Shown here in pieces: positions 9,903-22,250 of a DNA stretch of 64,000 bases. Both the position numbers and the translations under genes were made by a program. Origin of the DNA: Lophium mytilinum (taxonomy: Eukaryota; Ascomycota; Dothideomycetes; Mytilinidiales; Mytilinidiaceae). The stretch's first letter is position 1, and every line of letters starts with the position of its first letter. Location of the stretch: the NCBI GenBank assembly GCA_010093605.1, contig MU004195.1, positions 746,708 through 810,707 of the forward strand, in the 5' to 3' direction. The notes beneath the pieces are model-generated. The model saw nothing but the letters and a program-made list of their open reading frames with translations. It was not told the DNA's origin and did not search any database.

Positions 9903-11132
9903 CTAGGGGAGGACGGTTCGGCTACTTGTATTTCGTGTTCAGCTGGAGCCTGTAAACTCTTAGGCTACTCGGAAAATCGGTGGTTTTTTCATGCCCATGA
10001 TGTGGTAATACTCTTAAATATATCCTCTTTCTTACGCACTGGGGACTTCCGCGTGGATTCTAGAACGCAGGCAGTGATGGGAAGCTATACCGAACCCGCG
10101 ATTGCCAGGCGTGTTGAGGTCAAGGGATGCATGGAGGATGCAATACCACACTGTAAAATTGAATAAACCATTTCATCACTGCTGGGCTTATGCCTTGCTC
10201 GTTCAATGCGACTGCAAGGGGTGGTCCAGCTAGTACGTGTTGAACCATCTTAAGGGTAGCCTCGATATCCACTGCGTCGACCTTGACAATGGTACTGCTA
10301 CTACAATTATGGACCATAAAGCTGGACACACAGATTTATCACAGCCTGAGTCCAATCCTGCTCGGTCGACACCACTGTAAGGGGTGGCCTGGCTGGTAGG
10401 TATGTGCTTATCTAAAAGGTAGCTTAATATCTACTACATCGAGCTCACAGCAGAAGAAATGTTCTCTTGTCCGTCTGAGAACCGAAGAGTCTGCAGCAGC
10501 CAACTCATAGGGCATAGATCGCCATCCTTGCTGATGGGTCAGGCAAGCCGGCGGTCACAAGATGAGAACGATGCTTGGCTGTCATGATCCTATTACGCAA
10601 GGATTCAAAGATGGTGGCGGGGTCTCCTGGACTGGCTCGTACCTTTGTAATATTCAGCTTCAAATACACTGCATGACCCTTGGAAAAGGTGCCTTGCAAA
10701 CGTCTTTCGAGGTGCCTGACGACGGATTAGAGGAAAGTCGTTTCTTGAACAGTATCCTTGATGGCTGCGGAGACGAATCTGGGGAATCCAGCAGGCATCG
10801 CATCGCATTTATCTATGGCTGCTCCGCTACAGTACATCTCAACCCAAGGATGTGGCCCAAAAGTAAGCATATCCGTGTAGCCGTGTAGAAAGAAAGCGGC
10901 CGTGCGCCCTGGCCGGCGTTTGCCCTGCGTGCCTATTCTCGCTCGGGAGAGAGTGTCAGGTAGCCCAGAACTCGATCATCCTTCCCTACACCGTGACCAT
11001 TCTCTTGGAGTCTTGTCCCAGTGGTCTGCTAGTTGCATCTTGAGCTTTCGATGTCGATGCCCGCTTCTTCGCAATAGGCTTGATCCAGCTCCCGCGAGCC
11101 CTTTTGGATTCCGACCCTTGCGACGTCACTAG
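9903..11132. other. Gene-poor region upstream of the MFS gene
   Basis: About 1.2 kb. Holds an old degenerate direct duplication (10211-10455) and short uninformative frames on both strands. The last part, rich in C and T from about 11080, is probably leader sequence or an unrecognised first exon of the MFS transporter gene. Confidence 0.4.
10211..10455. repeat. Degenerate direct duplication (2 copies, 163 bp apart)
   Basis: A block beginning ACTGCAAGGGGTGG at 10211 recurs as ACTGTAAGGGGTGG at 10374, followed by about 70 bp of alignable sequence (GATATCCACTGCGTCGA versus AATATCTACTACATCGA). Many differences are C-to-T or G-to-A, as expected from repeat-induced point mutation or ordinary decay. 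No coding role seen. Confidence 0.5.
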
Positions 11133-13533
11133 ACTACCGCGTTATCCTCCACCTCCACTCCACACCAGCGGGCTCCCAACCAGCCCGCCAAAGCCGTCAA
11201 AATTCCTCCCTCGTCGAACTCTCGGAGGCCTGCCAACATCCCCCTCCACACTCTTTCGTCTTCGTCACGCCCGCGGGACCTCGACTCAGCCTATCTGCTC
11301 GAGGACGACGAGAAGAACAGCCCGCGATCCTCCTTCTCGTCGGCGACCGCTGCCTCGGAATTCTCCCTTTGGAGCGACACAGGCGATCTTGTCGACCAGC
11401 TTGCAGACGACGAGGATCCTCTCTCGAACCGCCTTCGCGAGTCCGTCGAGGGCGCTCCTCTCGTCACCCTCCCCAAGCACCGCAGGCACCAGAAACGAGT
11501 CCGATACCGATCCCAAGACAACACCAGAGAGAAGAAAGCACAGCCTGGAGTCGTTAAGAGGAAAGAGGATATAGAAATACCGAATCCTGCTCCCCGGATC
11601 ATTTCTCGTGCAGAACGTACTATCGCTTTCATCATGGCTCCCCGAGATGGACCCTCCCGTATCCATGGGCTACATGGGAAGAAGCTCATGTGTGTCCCTA
11701 CTACCCCCTCACCGTAGTGTACCAGCTCTAACAACCTCTCCCAGTTATTTCACAAGCGTGTTTGTATCATTAGGCGTTTTCTTGTTCGGATATGATCAAG
11801 GTGTAATGTCAGGCATCATCACGTAAGTAAGGACAACATGTCTTGAATGCTGTTTCTGACTCTGTGATAGCGGTTCGTACTTCAAAGACTACTTTAATCA
11901 ACCCTCGAGCGCCCAAATCGGCACAATGGTGGCAATCCTCGAAGTTGGTGCCCTAATATCATCTCTCGTCGTTGGAAGAGTTGGAGATATCATCGGACGT
12001 CGAAGGACTATCCTATACGGCTCACTCATATTCTTAGTTGGCGGTGCTTGTCAAACATTTGCCAATGGTATGCCAATGATGATGCTGGGAAGAATAATCG
12101 CTGGTCTCGGGGTGGGAGCGCTATCTACCATCGTCCCAGTGTATCAATCGGAGATCTCTCCGCCTCATAACCGCGGAAAGCTAGCCTGTATCGAATTTAC
12201 AGGAAACATCAGTGGATATGCCGCAAGCGTCTGGGTTGATTACTTCTGCAGCTATATCAAGAGTGATTGGGCATGGAGGATACCATTGCTCATGCAGTGT
12301 GCCATGGGTATACTACTCGCTGTCGGCAGTCTGCTCATCTGCGAGTCCCCAAGGTACTTCCATGTGCCGCTGCTTGGGAGTGTTATGTCCACTAACTTTA
12401 TTCAGATGGTTGCTCGACAATGACCACGACGAAGAAGGTATTGTTGTTATTGCCAATCTTTACGGAAAGGGAGATATCCACAACCCCAAAGCGCGTGACG
12501 AATATCGCGAAATCAAGATGAACGTCCTGCTCGGACGGCAAGAAGGAGAGCGATCTTATGCCGATATGTTCAAACGATACTCCAAGCGCGTTTTTATTGC
12601 CATGTCCGCCCAAGCCCTCGCGCAACTCAATGGCATCAACGTCATATCGTATTATGCGCCACTAGTATTTGAAGAAGCCGGCTGGTACGGGCGTCGTGCC
12701 ATTCTGATGACGGGAATCAACGCCATCACCTATCTGCTTTCCACCATACCACCCTGGTATGTTGTCGATAAATGGGGCCGACGTCCAATTCTCTTGACAG
12801 GCGCAATTGCTATGATGCTGTCGCTTTCTCTTATATCGTATTTCATCTACCTCCAGGCCAGCTGGACGCCCAATTGCGTCGTCCTATTTGTTATGATATA
12901 CAACGCCGCATTCGGCGCATCTTGGGGGCCGATACCTTGGCTATATCCGCCAGAGATCCTGCCTTTGAGCATCCGCGCAAAGGGCGCGAGTTTGAGTACA
13001 GCTTCGAATTGGGCTTTCAATTGGCTCGTAGGTGAGATGACGCCCATCTTGCAAGAATGGATCCAATGGCGGCTGTACCTCATTCATGCGTTCTTCTGCG
13101 CTGTCAGCTTTGTTGTTGGTAAGTTAATTCAGTGCCTATTAATCCAAAACGTAGAGGCTGACTTGATGCAGTATGGTTCATCTATCCCGAAACGGCCAAC
13201 GTTCGTTTGGAGGACATGAACTCCCTTTTCGGAGACGCAACTTCGGTCATGCCCACGCCCGCTACTCTCGCGGAAGCCGAATCTCTGTTCAGCGGACATG
13301 GTTCGCCCGTGCCATCGCTCGATATCCGACGGCCAGGCTTTGGCGCTGACAATGCTATTCCTGGCCTCGACATCAACCCGCCCGATGTGGGAGATGAAGA
13401 TAGAGCGGAGGCAGGCGAAGGCGTTGGCGGATGGATCTCGAATCTGGTCAAGAACGCTCGCGGCAAAGGCAACGATGATGACGCCCAAAGCGCCAAATAC
13501 AAGCAGGTCCACCAAGATGACGAGGAGGAATGA
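11133..13533 (+). CDS. MFS sugar-porter-type transporter with long N-terminal cytosolic region
   Basis: Exons: (5' end unresolved) 11133-11689, 11745-11822, 11871-12353, 12406-13118 and 13172-13533; all junctions keep frame. From the ATG at 11634 the product is 563 aa, but the same frame is open and protein-like for a further 167 codons upstream (DLDSAYLLEDDE, SEFSLWSDTGDLVDQL, IEIPNPAPRIISRAER), so the true start lies in an exon upstream of 11133. Family marks include FLFGYDQGVMSG, GRVGDIIGRRRT, PVYQSEISPPHNRGKLA, QLNGINVISYYAPL, VDKWGRRP, WLYPPEILPLSIRAKG and FIYPET, the signatures of the sugar porter family, giving about 12 membrane spans. It should import a hexose or related solute at the plasma membrane, but a sensor role cannot be excluded. 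The C-terminal tail is acidic and disordered. Confidence 0.88.
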
Positions 13534-14468
13534 AAGATCCAGATCTCAATGTTGAGGATCATTTATTTCACATGCATCGTGTCCGGGGTGGCACGATATC
13601 GAGCAAGAGTTTAGATGCGCGGCAGCACGATTTGTACATGGCGGCTGCCAGGCTGCGAGGCTGATTATAGAGAGTAGAGTGGGGGCGTTTTACGTATGAC
13701 GCGGCCGGGGGCTGCTCGATCAATCTCATTTTCATTTCGAAACGGCATTCTTGTACAGGTACCAGAATTAAATATATTTTGGACTCCCTTTACTTTATGG
13801 AAGTCATGATATGACTGCTCGAGATCGTGGTGAATTATGCCTAATTTATACGTCGAAACATCGGCTAAACTTGCTCTTCAGAATAGTATACTGAATGTAG
13901 CCGCTTAACATGCATTTAAATTATATTAACGATCGACAACATGTGCCTTTTGTTCCCCGAAGTTGTAATTCAGAATCATTTAATGTGTTTGTGGAGAGCT
14001 TTAGTTGCTACCTAAGTAGGAGGCACGTAGACAGACAGCCTAGATCGAACGTTGCGGCGCCACCCCTTGGGCTCAGCCCTGCAGAAAGGGGAAAAGAGAC
14101 GACGTGGTCTGTTCGTCTCTTCGTGCCAAGACCGCTGGACCTCTCGAAATAGATGCGCGCAAGGGCACCACCACGGATTCCCAAAACTCTCTGCGCTGCA
14201 TTCAACGAGGCAGACGCGTTCGCTTTCACGAGGGTGCTCTTCTTTGCACGAATTGCTATTCTCTACCGCCTTTGTAATATATAACCCTTCGCTTCTCTTC
14301 TTTCTCGGGCTTGAGAACTGCTCCTTGTTCAGCCTCCTCACTCCCTGGGCACAGGAGCTCTCCGCCCACGTCCCTTACCTTCTCCTCATTTCTTCACCGA
14401 GACCACGCATAACTTTACGTAGCCCTCTGGCCCCCTAAAGATCTCCTCAATTCCTTCGACCCGTCACC
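13534..14468. other. Intergenic region and PMT2 promoter/leader
   Basis: About 935 bp. An AT-rich part (13750-13990) follows the MFS gene; the last 200 bp are rich in C and T, typical of a fungal leader ahead of PMT2. No other gene seen. Confidence 0.45.
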
Positions 14469-16960
14469 ATGGCGGCGACGGCCCAACAGCCGTATTCGAC
14501 GGGCGCCGACACCCAGGCGGATGAGCTACGGAGAAGAAACGTAGCTGGTCAACCACAGGCGGCGCAGACTGAGCAGGCGCCTATTCAAGAGAAGTCGAAA
14601 GAAAAGGTAGCTGTCTCGCTGTTCGAAGACCTCCCCGGTGGCTAATTTGGCCGCAGGCATTCTCCATCATCTCCGCATTCAAAGAATACGAACCCATATT
14701 TGCTCCCACAATATTCACTGCACTTTCCTTATTCACACGATTATGGAAGATCGGCGCTTCCAATATAGTGACATGGGACGAGGCACAGTAAGATCACAGG
14801 CCTTGTCCGCGCAGGAATATATAATGGATCGAAGTGCTAATACTCTGAACAGTTTCGGGAAATTTGGCTCTCACTACCTCAAACGGGAATTCTACTTCGA
14901 TGTCCACCCTCCACTGGGAAAGATGTTGGTCGGTTTGTCTGGATATATGGCTGGATACAATGGATCTTTCGAGTTCAAGTCGGGCGAGCAATACCCTCCG
15001 GAGCTCAACTACACATTCATGCGGCAATTCAACGCGATATTTGGAGCGCTCTGTGTGCCCCTGGCATACTTCACAGCCAAGGAGTTAAACCTCAAGAAAC
15101 ACACGGTCTGGCTGATTACCATGATGGTTCTATTCGAGAACTCATACACCACGATCAGCAGATTCATCCTGCTTGACTCCATGCTGCTCTTCTTCACCTT
15201 CACGACCGTCTTCGCTTGGTCCAAATTCCACAGCCTGCAAAAAGACCCCTTTTCTCCGGCTTGGGGCCTATGGTTGATGTTGACCGGTGTCTCAATTGGC
15301 TGTGTCACTAGTGTGAAGTGGGTTGGGTTCTTCGTAACGGCCTTGGTGGGACTTTACACTATTGAAGATCTCTGGAACAAGTTTGGCGACCTCAAGATGA
15401 AAAAGGTAGGACCGAGATAGAATCATAACTTGAAGGTAGATGCTGACTGAAGCAGGTGGAATTGGCCAGTCACTTAGGTTTCCGCGTATTCGGTCTGATC
15501 ATCATTCCCCTCATGGTCTACATGTTCTCCTTCTTCATGCACTTCCTCATCCTCGAGAACAGCGGACCCGGAGATGCCCAGATGAGCTCCCTTTTCCAGG
15601 CCAACTTGAGGGGTACCGAGGTTGGAAAAGATAGCCCATTGGAGGTTGCATATGGCTCTCGCGCAACTCTCAAGAACATGGGTTACGGAGGTGGTCTTCT
15701 TCACTCTCATCACCAAACCTACCCGGAGGGTTCTACTCAGCAACAGATAACCTGCTACCACCACAAGGACGCCAACAATGACTGGTTCTTCTATCCCAAC
15801 CGCGGTGAAGTCGAGTATCAGCCTGAAGAGGAGATCCGTTATCCTGGCAATGGCGACACCATTCGTCTCATCCACGCTCAAACTGGCCGTAACCTCCACT
15901 CTCATCAAGTCGCCGCTCCCGTTACCAAGGCTGACTGGGAAGTTTCTTGCTACGGCAACACAACTGTTGGAGACACTAAGGACCATTGGATCGTCGAAAT
16001 TGTGCGCGATGCGGCCTCGAGAGATCACTCGAAGCTCCGCACTTTGACTACGGCGTTCCGCTTGAAGCACGCAGATCTTGGATGCTACCTCCGCGCTGGC
16101 AATGTAAACCTGCCTCAGTGGGGTTTCAAGCAGATTGAAGTCACCTGCACCAAGGATAACAAGCCGCGGGATGTCTTTACCCACTGGAATGTTGAGAGCC
16201 ATGTCAACGAAAAGCGTAAGTTCTGAACCTCAATCACGAGATTGAATGTACTAACGCGTATTTTAGTCGAGCCCGGTGACCCAGGCTCCTACAAGTCCCC
16301 GTTCTTCCAAGACTTCATCCATCTCAACGTCGCCATGATGACCTCCAACAACGCGCTTGTCCCCGACCCAGACAAGCAAGACGATCTCGCCTCCCAATTC
16401 TGGCAATGGCCCCTGCTTCACGTCGGTCTCCGCATGTGCGGCTGGGACGATAGCAGTCCGTCCCCTTCCCCTTTCCCGCATCCTCTAAACTAACAAATCA
16501 CGCAGTCACGAAATACTTCCTGCTCGGCAACCCCGCCGTCTACTGGACCTCCACCGCCTCCCTCGGCATCTTCGCCCTCATCGTCGGCTGGTACCTCATC
16601 CGCTGGCAGCGCGGCTACACCGAGCTCAAGCCCGCGGATATCGACCACATCCACTACGCCGGCCTCTACCCCGTCATCGGCTGGTTCCTGCACTACATCC
16701 CCTTTGTCGCCATGGCCCGTGTCACCTACGTGCATCACTACTACCCCGCGCTGTATTTCGCCATCCTAACGGCTGGATTCGTGATTGACTGGTTCACGAG
16801 AGGCCTGGGACCGAAGGTTAAGGCCGGGCTGTTCTTGGCCATGTACAGTGTGGTCATAGGGCTGTTCATACTGTTTAGCCCGATCTGCTTTGGCATGACG
16901 GGGAGTAACCAGCAGTATAAGTACCTGAAGTGGTTCCCGAGCTGGAGGGTGACGGATTAG
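14469..16960 (+). CDS. PMT2: Dolichyl-phosphate-mannose-protein mannosyltransferase, PMT2 subfamily
   Basis: Six exons (14469-14606, 14657-14787, 14853-15405, 15456-16215, 16267-16455, 16506-16960) give 741 aa with every junction in frame. The first luminal loop has the catalytic Asp-Glu pair (D87 E88 in TWDEAHFGKFGS) followed by [18 protein letters not shown], diagnostic of the PMT2 group. Residues roughly 330-520 hold three MIR motifs (for example [42 protein letters not shown]). The C-terminal third has several membrane spans and ends in the cytosol. In the ER membrane PMT2 pairs with a PMT1-type partner and moves mannose from dolichyl-phosphate-mannose to Ser/Thr of secreted proteins, which supports cell-wall integrity. 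The last donor is GTCCGT, slightly off consensus. Length and motifs fit the family well. Confidence 0.95.
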
Positions 16961-18078
16961 ACGACTTCGGATCTGTAACAGGTTCAGGCCTCGTGGGTTA
17001 GAGGGATACCAAAAGCAAATGGGAATGGGAGGGGGAGTGCAGGAGCCAGCTGGGTGGTGGGGTGTTGGCTTTGTAATATTTTTTTCCCTGCTCTCTCCTT
17101 TGGTGAGCTTGGTGGGTTGGTCTCTGCTCTTTTCTGCTTCTTTTGTAGTCGTAGGGGGGTATGGGTTTGGGTAGGTTGGGGGAGAGGGCGTGTTAGTTAG
17201 AGTGGAGATTATGGGATCGGAGTTGCTCTGATTGATTTTGGGGAAAGTTTTGGTGAATGTGTGAGTGATGAGAACGCATTAGGCCGGTGTGGTCCCTACG
17301 ATGTGTAAGCTAGGTGGGCTGTTAGAGATTGTGGGGGATGGTTATGGTCGATGATGGATTGGCTAGTATGATCCGGTCAGGTCAGCACACATGCGGTCAG
17401 TACACATGCTTGAGAGTTCTATTGTGCATGGAGGCTCACAAAATAAATAAGCCAAAGCAGTCCCGGCCTGCCTCCCACATTGAACTTCGAAACCGGCTTC
17501 GCCGAGGAAATGACGCTTAGCCAACGACCTTCTGGTACCGGCAGATGCGCGTGGCGGGCGTTCAGCCAACGTTTTGGACTTAACAAGGTTGGGATTCTAG
17601 AGGCAGAAGGCTCGCTAACCCACAAGCCAAATATATCCGAGGGTCAGGACACGCCGTAGCTTTTAGGAAGGTACGTACGCGGCAGGCAGGCACGGCACGG
17701 CAGAGGGGCAGCTTAGGCGATGGAAAGCTTGTGGAAGCTTGTCCGTCTCGCACCGCCTCGCTAACCCGCATACGGCATCTGCGTCACGTATCGCGATCCA
17801 CATGGCGCATCAACCGCATGGGATTGGATGCTCGTCCGTATACGCAGTTTGCCTGTCTTATCTCCCTTGTGTCCTCCACGCTGAACGTACGTCGTCAATC
17901 AAATGGCAAGTTCCTGCCAGAGCTTTAGCCAGGCGGTGCTGTTGAAAGCCTGTCGGACTGCGTCTCCGCGGATCTACAAAATGGCAAGCTTCTGCCTTCA
18001 TCAATCACTGTTGTTTGCCCAGCTTCCTGGGCACAGTTCGACCAGACTGTTCTCACCGTCGGTTGAGTACTGTCAAGC
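16961..18078. other. Intergenic region between PMT2 and acid phosphatase
   Basis: About 1.1 kb. The first 300 bp are G/T-rich 3' flank. A short imperfect direct repeat, AATGGCAAGTTCCTGCC at 17902 and AATGGCAAGCTTCTGCC at 17980, lies 100-180 bp before the phosphatase ATG and could be a regulatory pair. No gene seen. Confidence 0.4.
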
Positions 18079-20073
18079 ATGAAGGCCACAGCCGGATGCG
18101 CTCTTCTCGGAGCGCTCTTGGCAGCCTTGCCCGCACAAGCCTACCGTATACCGGCATCCGCCAAGCGCGACGTTGACACCCGATATCCCTACACCGGTAA
18201 GAGCTCTTCACATCTTCCTATCTATTAACTCCTTCATTTTCTCACTGCTGTATAGGCCCTGCCGTCCCTGTTGGTGACTGGGTCGACCCCACTGTCAACG
18301 GCAATGGCAAAGGCTTCCCTCGTCTCGTCGAGTCTCCCGCCGTGAAACCCGCTTCGCCCAAACCTCGCAATAACGTCAATGTCATCTCGTTGTCGTACAT
18401 ACCGAACGGCGTCAATATCCACTACCAAACTCCATTCGGTTTGAGTAGAGCGCCTTCCGTCCAATGGGGACGTTTCCCATTCTTGCTGAGGAACCAGGCT
18501 CTTGGTACTTCCAGCTGGTAAGTAGCCCAATCATCATCGCCCTTTCCTCTGCGTATGAGTTCTGACGTGATTAACAGGTATGATCGTACTCCTCCCTGCT
18601 CCGAGGTCGTAGTCACCCAATGCAGTCAATTCTTCCATGATGTCCAGATCACCAACCTGAAACCCGATACCACGTACTACTACCAGATCCCGTCTGCCAA
18701 TGGCACAACCACTTCTCATGTCATGAGCTTCAAGACTGCCCGCTCTGCAGGAGACACATCTTCTTTCTCCATGGCTGTTTTGAACGATATGGGTTACACC
18801 AATGCCCAGGGTACCTATAAGCAGCTCAACCAAGCCGTCGACCAGGAAGGCGTGTCTTTCGCCTGGCACGGTGGTGATATCAGCTATGCTGATGATTGGT
18901 ACTCTGGCATTCTCCCTTGCGCTTCTGACTGGCCCGTCTGCTACAATGGTACCAACAGCGAACTGCCACTGGGTGTTGACAACCCTGACTACCTCACCCC
19001 TCTCCCTGCTGGAGAAATCGCCAATCAAGGTGGTCCACTTGGAGGTGACATGAGCGTCCTTTACGAATCGAATTGGGATCTTTGGCAACAATGGATGAAC
19101 AAGCTCAGCGTCAAGATTCCTTACATGGTACTTCCTGGCAACCACGAAGCTGCATGTGCCGAGTTTGACGGACCCGGCAATATCCTGACTGGTTACCTGA
19201 ATGACGACAAGGCCAATACAACTGTAGCTAAATCAGGCCTTACATATTACAGCTGCCCGCCTTCCCAAAGGTGAGCTTGACTTGTCCATTGTATGAAGCT
19301 TTCCTAATTGGTACAGAAACTACACTGCCTATCAGCACCGGTTCCGCATGCCTGGAGCCGAGTCGGGAGGTGTCAGTAACTTCTGGTATTCCTTCGATTA
19401 TGGCCTTGCTCACTTTGTGGCCCTCGATGGCGAGACCGACTTCGCATACAGCCCTGAGTGGCCATTCGTTCGGGACAACGCGGATGGTCTGCCAACAGAG
19501 ACTCAGACATTTGTCACTGACAGTGGCCCATTCGGTGCCATCAACGGCAACTGGACCGACAACACAGCTTACGAGCAATATCAGTGGTTGAAGAAGGACC
19601 TCGAGAGCATCGACCGCAAGCTGACTCCTTGGGTCATTGTTATGAGCCATCGTCCCATGTACAGCAGCCAAGTCTCATCGTACCAGAAGAACGTCCGCAA
19701 CGCTTTCGAAGGTCTCCTGCTCGAGAACGGAGTCGACCTTTACTTGTCCGGCCACATTCACTGGTATGAACGTCTTTTCCCTTTGGGAACGAACGGTACT
19801 ATCGACAAGGCGTCTATCAAAGACTCAAACACTTACTATACCAATCCTGGAAAGTCCATGACCCACATCATCAACGGCATGGCCGGTAACATCGAGAGCC
19901 ACAGTACACTTAGCACTGGAGCGACTCAGGCAAATATCACCAATGTTCTTGACCAGAAGCACTATGGATTCAGCAAGCTTACTGTTCATGACTCGAAGAA
20001 GCTTACCTGGTCGTTTATCAAGGGTGATGGTTCAGGAATTGGGGATGAGTTGACTTTGATCAAAAAACAGTAG
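18079..20073 (+). CDS. Secreted purple acid phosphatase
   Basis: Four exons (18079-18196, 18256-18517, 18578-19270, 19317-20073) give 609 aa. A signal peptide is clear (basic start, hydrophobic core GCALLGALLAALPAQA). All five metallophosphoesterase blocks of purple acid phosphatases are present: D197 in LNDMGY, GGDISY with D227 and Y230, GNHE with N315 and H316, H469 in VMSHRPMY, and GHIH with H504 and H506. An N-terminal fibronectin-like purple acid phosphatase domain precedes them. Several NxT/S sites suggest N-glycosylation. The enzyme should be secreted or wall-bound, hydrolysing phosphate monoesters at acid pH with an Fe-metal centre. It resembles phosphate-repressible acid phosphatases of moulds, so induction by phosphate starvation is expected, though I see no clear CACGTG promoter site. 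All catalytic residues are intact. Confidence 0.93.
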
Positions 20074-20656
20074 CTATAAGAAAGAGCTTGTTGGTAGTGT
20101 CGTTGGTGATCTATTCGTCACAAGTCATGTAGATAGAGTAAGGAAAGAGATTCCAAGTTCTCCGCCTTTTCCTCTTTAGCTACAAATTCATGACGGTAAT
20201 TTCGATATATTGCAGGGACTAGAAAATGAATTACCAGAAATACCTTCTACGCGGCCACAAACTCGGGTGTAGGCGCCAGGATGAATATTACTACATCATC
20301 GGTGCTCAATTTGGTTACGGGTGAGCAGTGGTAATGCTCGATTAGGCTAGCCAAAATACGGAACATGAAACCCCTCCAGTTTCCGAGGTCTTTCATTGAA
20401 GGTTGATGCGAATATATGCATACTGGGTCGGCCTGCCCTGCAACAGTTGGGCGGCCTTCTTAGGTCCGGCTTATGGCTTCCTAGGTCCGGTTTATGGAAG
20501 ATTGTTTAGCATATACAGTCCTAGTTTTCCGCTATTCTACTTCTTAACCCGTTAAGAACATGACCAAGCTAACTTATTTCTGGAAGAATCATCTAGATCT
20601 ATTAAGCTTTAATTTTTAAAATCTCTAAAAGTTACTTAAGGCTAGTTTATAGATGC
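20074..20656. other. Intergenic region between phosphatase and ankyrin gene (convergent)
   Basis: About 580 bp between two convergent genes. A short duplicated phrase, CTTAGGTCCGGCTTATGG then CCTAGGTCCGGTTTATGG, occurs near 20460-20500, and the stretch 20560-20660 is AT-rich. No gene seen. Confidence 0.4.
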
Positions 20657-22250
20657 TTAACAGCAATGTAGGCTAAACCCATACATTGATATGAAGGCAG
20701 AAGAAGACAAGCACGACTGCGAGTCTAAGAGGAAAGCTTTACATCCCTTACAACTTTCGAGAGATCGATGGCGGAGATAGCATTCGTTGGCGGTTACTGT
20801 GCCGATGTTGAAGTCTGGATCACAGGCGTACTCATTCTCCTTTCCATATTCAGCTGCGCAGTCCTGATTTAGGTGGAGATCTGCTCCTAGATCATACGGA
20901 GAAGCTCTGTGCGGGCATGCCTCTAGACTGTGCGAAAGAGGGTCGTCCCAAGCCCCAAGGATGCGCGGGGCTGAGTTGAAGTCTGTTGCGAATTGGCGGC
21001 TTTGTGAGGGTTCTTCAATAGAGGTCCAGAAGTCACCAGCGTAGATATCGTTTGGTTCTGTGAAGAAGAACTGCCAGTCTTGGGGATGCGGGCCTTGAGT
21101 AAAGTAAAGAAGCTTGGGAAAGTCGCTGGGTGCTTAGTGTTAGTACGTCGTTTCATGAATGAAGCGGTAATGACATGCCTGCTCATACCATGATTCAATG
21201 CGCCCTCAAAGTCTAATGTGTCCTCGGTCTCTCCATATGTGAGCAGATCTACGCCGGCCATGGATAATTCGATGAGCCAGACATCCAGGAGTCTATCAAA
21301 CCGGCGGAAATGGGACCACCTTTCGACATACCTAACCATGGTCTGTCGAATCAGGCTGCACAGTGGTGTTCGTCCGTGCTTATCCACAGCATGTACAGGT
21401 GCTCCAGCGCTCAATGTATCTCGCAATAGCGTACGCCAAGGGTGTTGGTAGTTTTCAGGCCTGTAAGGCTGTCTCCACACCACGGCGTCGCAGCAGTCGT
21501 CAAATACACCCCTGTGTCCAGGACGATTTCGCCCAAAATCTCCAAACCCCCACCGCAGTGCGATGTGATGGAGTAGAGTTCGGCCGTCAGAGTCCACGTG
21601 ACTGACAGCTTCCTTGCCCAGGGTACTTCCTAAGACTGACCTGATCAAGTCCGGAACGTTTTGCCATCCGCCGGCACGGATATTTTTCGCTAGCTCGAAC
21701 CGCTGAGCAAGTGGGACGTTGGAATATGAGGGGAACACCTGCTGAACGAGATAGCCCAATAGGCTTTTGGGCATGTTTTGGCGCGTAATCACACTGATAT
21801 CTTCAATTAGTGTCTCATCAGCCCCGCTGTTAATCAGTAAACGACAGATGTCCCAAACAGGACGCCTGCAGTGGAAGGCTAGATGAGAAGCCCAGAAGGT
21901 TAAAGTGTGTAATGGGGTCCTGGAACAGTTGCTTAGCGGACGCGTTAAGGGATAAACGAGCTACTTACTGGTTGTTGTCGGAGTATGCCAGGGGTTCGGC
22001 ACCTGAGTCAAAGAGAAGTCTGCAGACCTCGAGGTGGCCACCTCTCGCTGCAAACTATTGCCGCAGAAGATGGGGTTAGCAACTTCTATCACCACATTTG
22101 ACTATTTTCTTGCTTACGTGTAGTGCGGTCTGACCAGATGTGTCCTCAATGTCCATCACAGATGCTTCTCCATCTGCCAACATCTTCTGCATACCTGTAA
22201 CGTTCCCTCTCGCAGCTAGAGCAAACAGATCATGAGTAGCGGGCAGCCGA
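20657..22250 (-). CDS. Ankyrin-repeat protein, 5' end unresolved
   Basis: Three exons are clear: one ending at 22118 (start not found, frame open from about 22250), 22054-21969, and one from 21919. Their joins give ankyrin units, such as DLFALAARGNVTGMQKML...GQTALH, FAARGGHLEVCRLLFDSGAEPL and TPLHTLTFWASH...DICRLLINSGADE. A later part has another degenerate unit (GRTLLHHIALRWG). Near 21190-21130 a GTATGA donor and TACTAAC branch mark another intron; downstream the protein-like frame changes to one reading PQDWQFFFTEPNDIYAGDFW and ending at 20657, so the exact acceptor is uncertain. Ankyrin repeats mediate protein contacts; no enzymatic domain is visible and function is unknown. The N-terminus may lie upstream of 22250. 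Confidence 0.6.
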
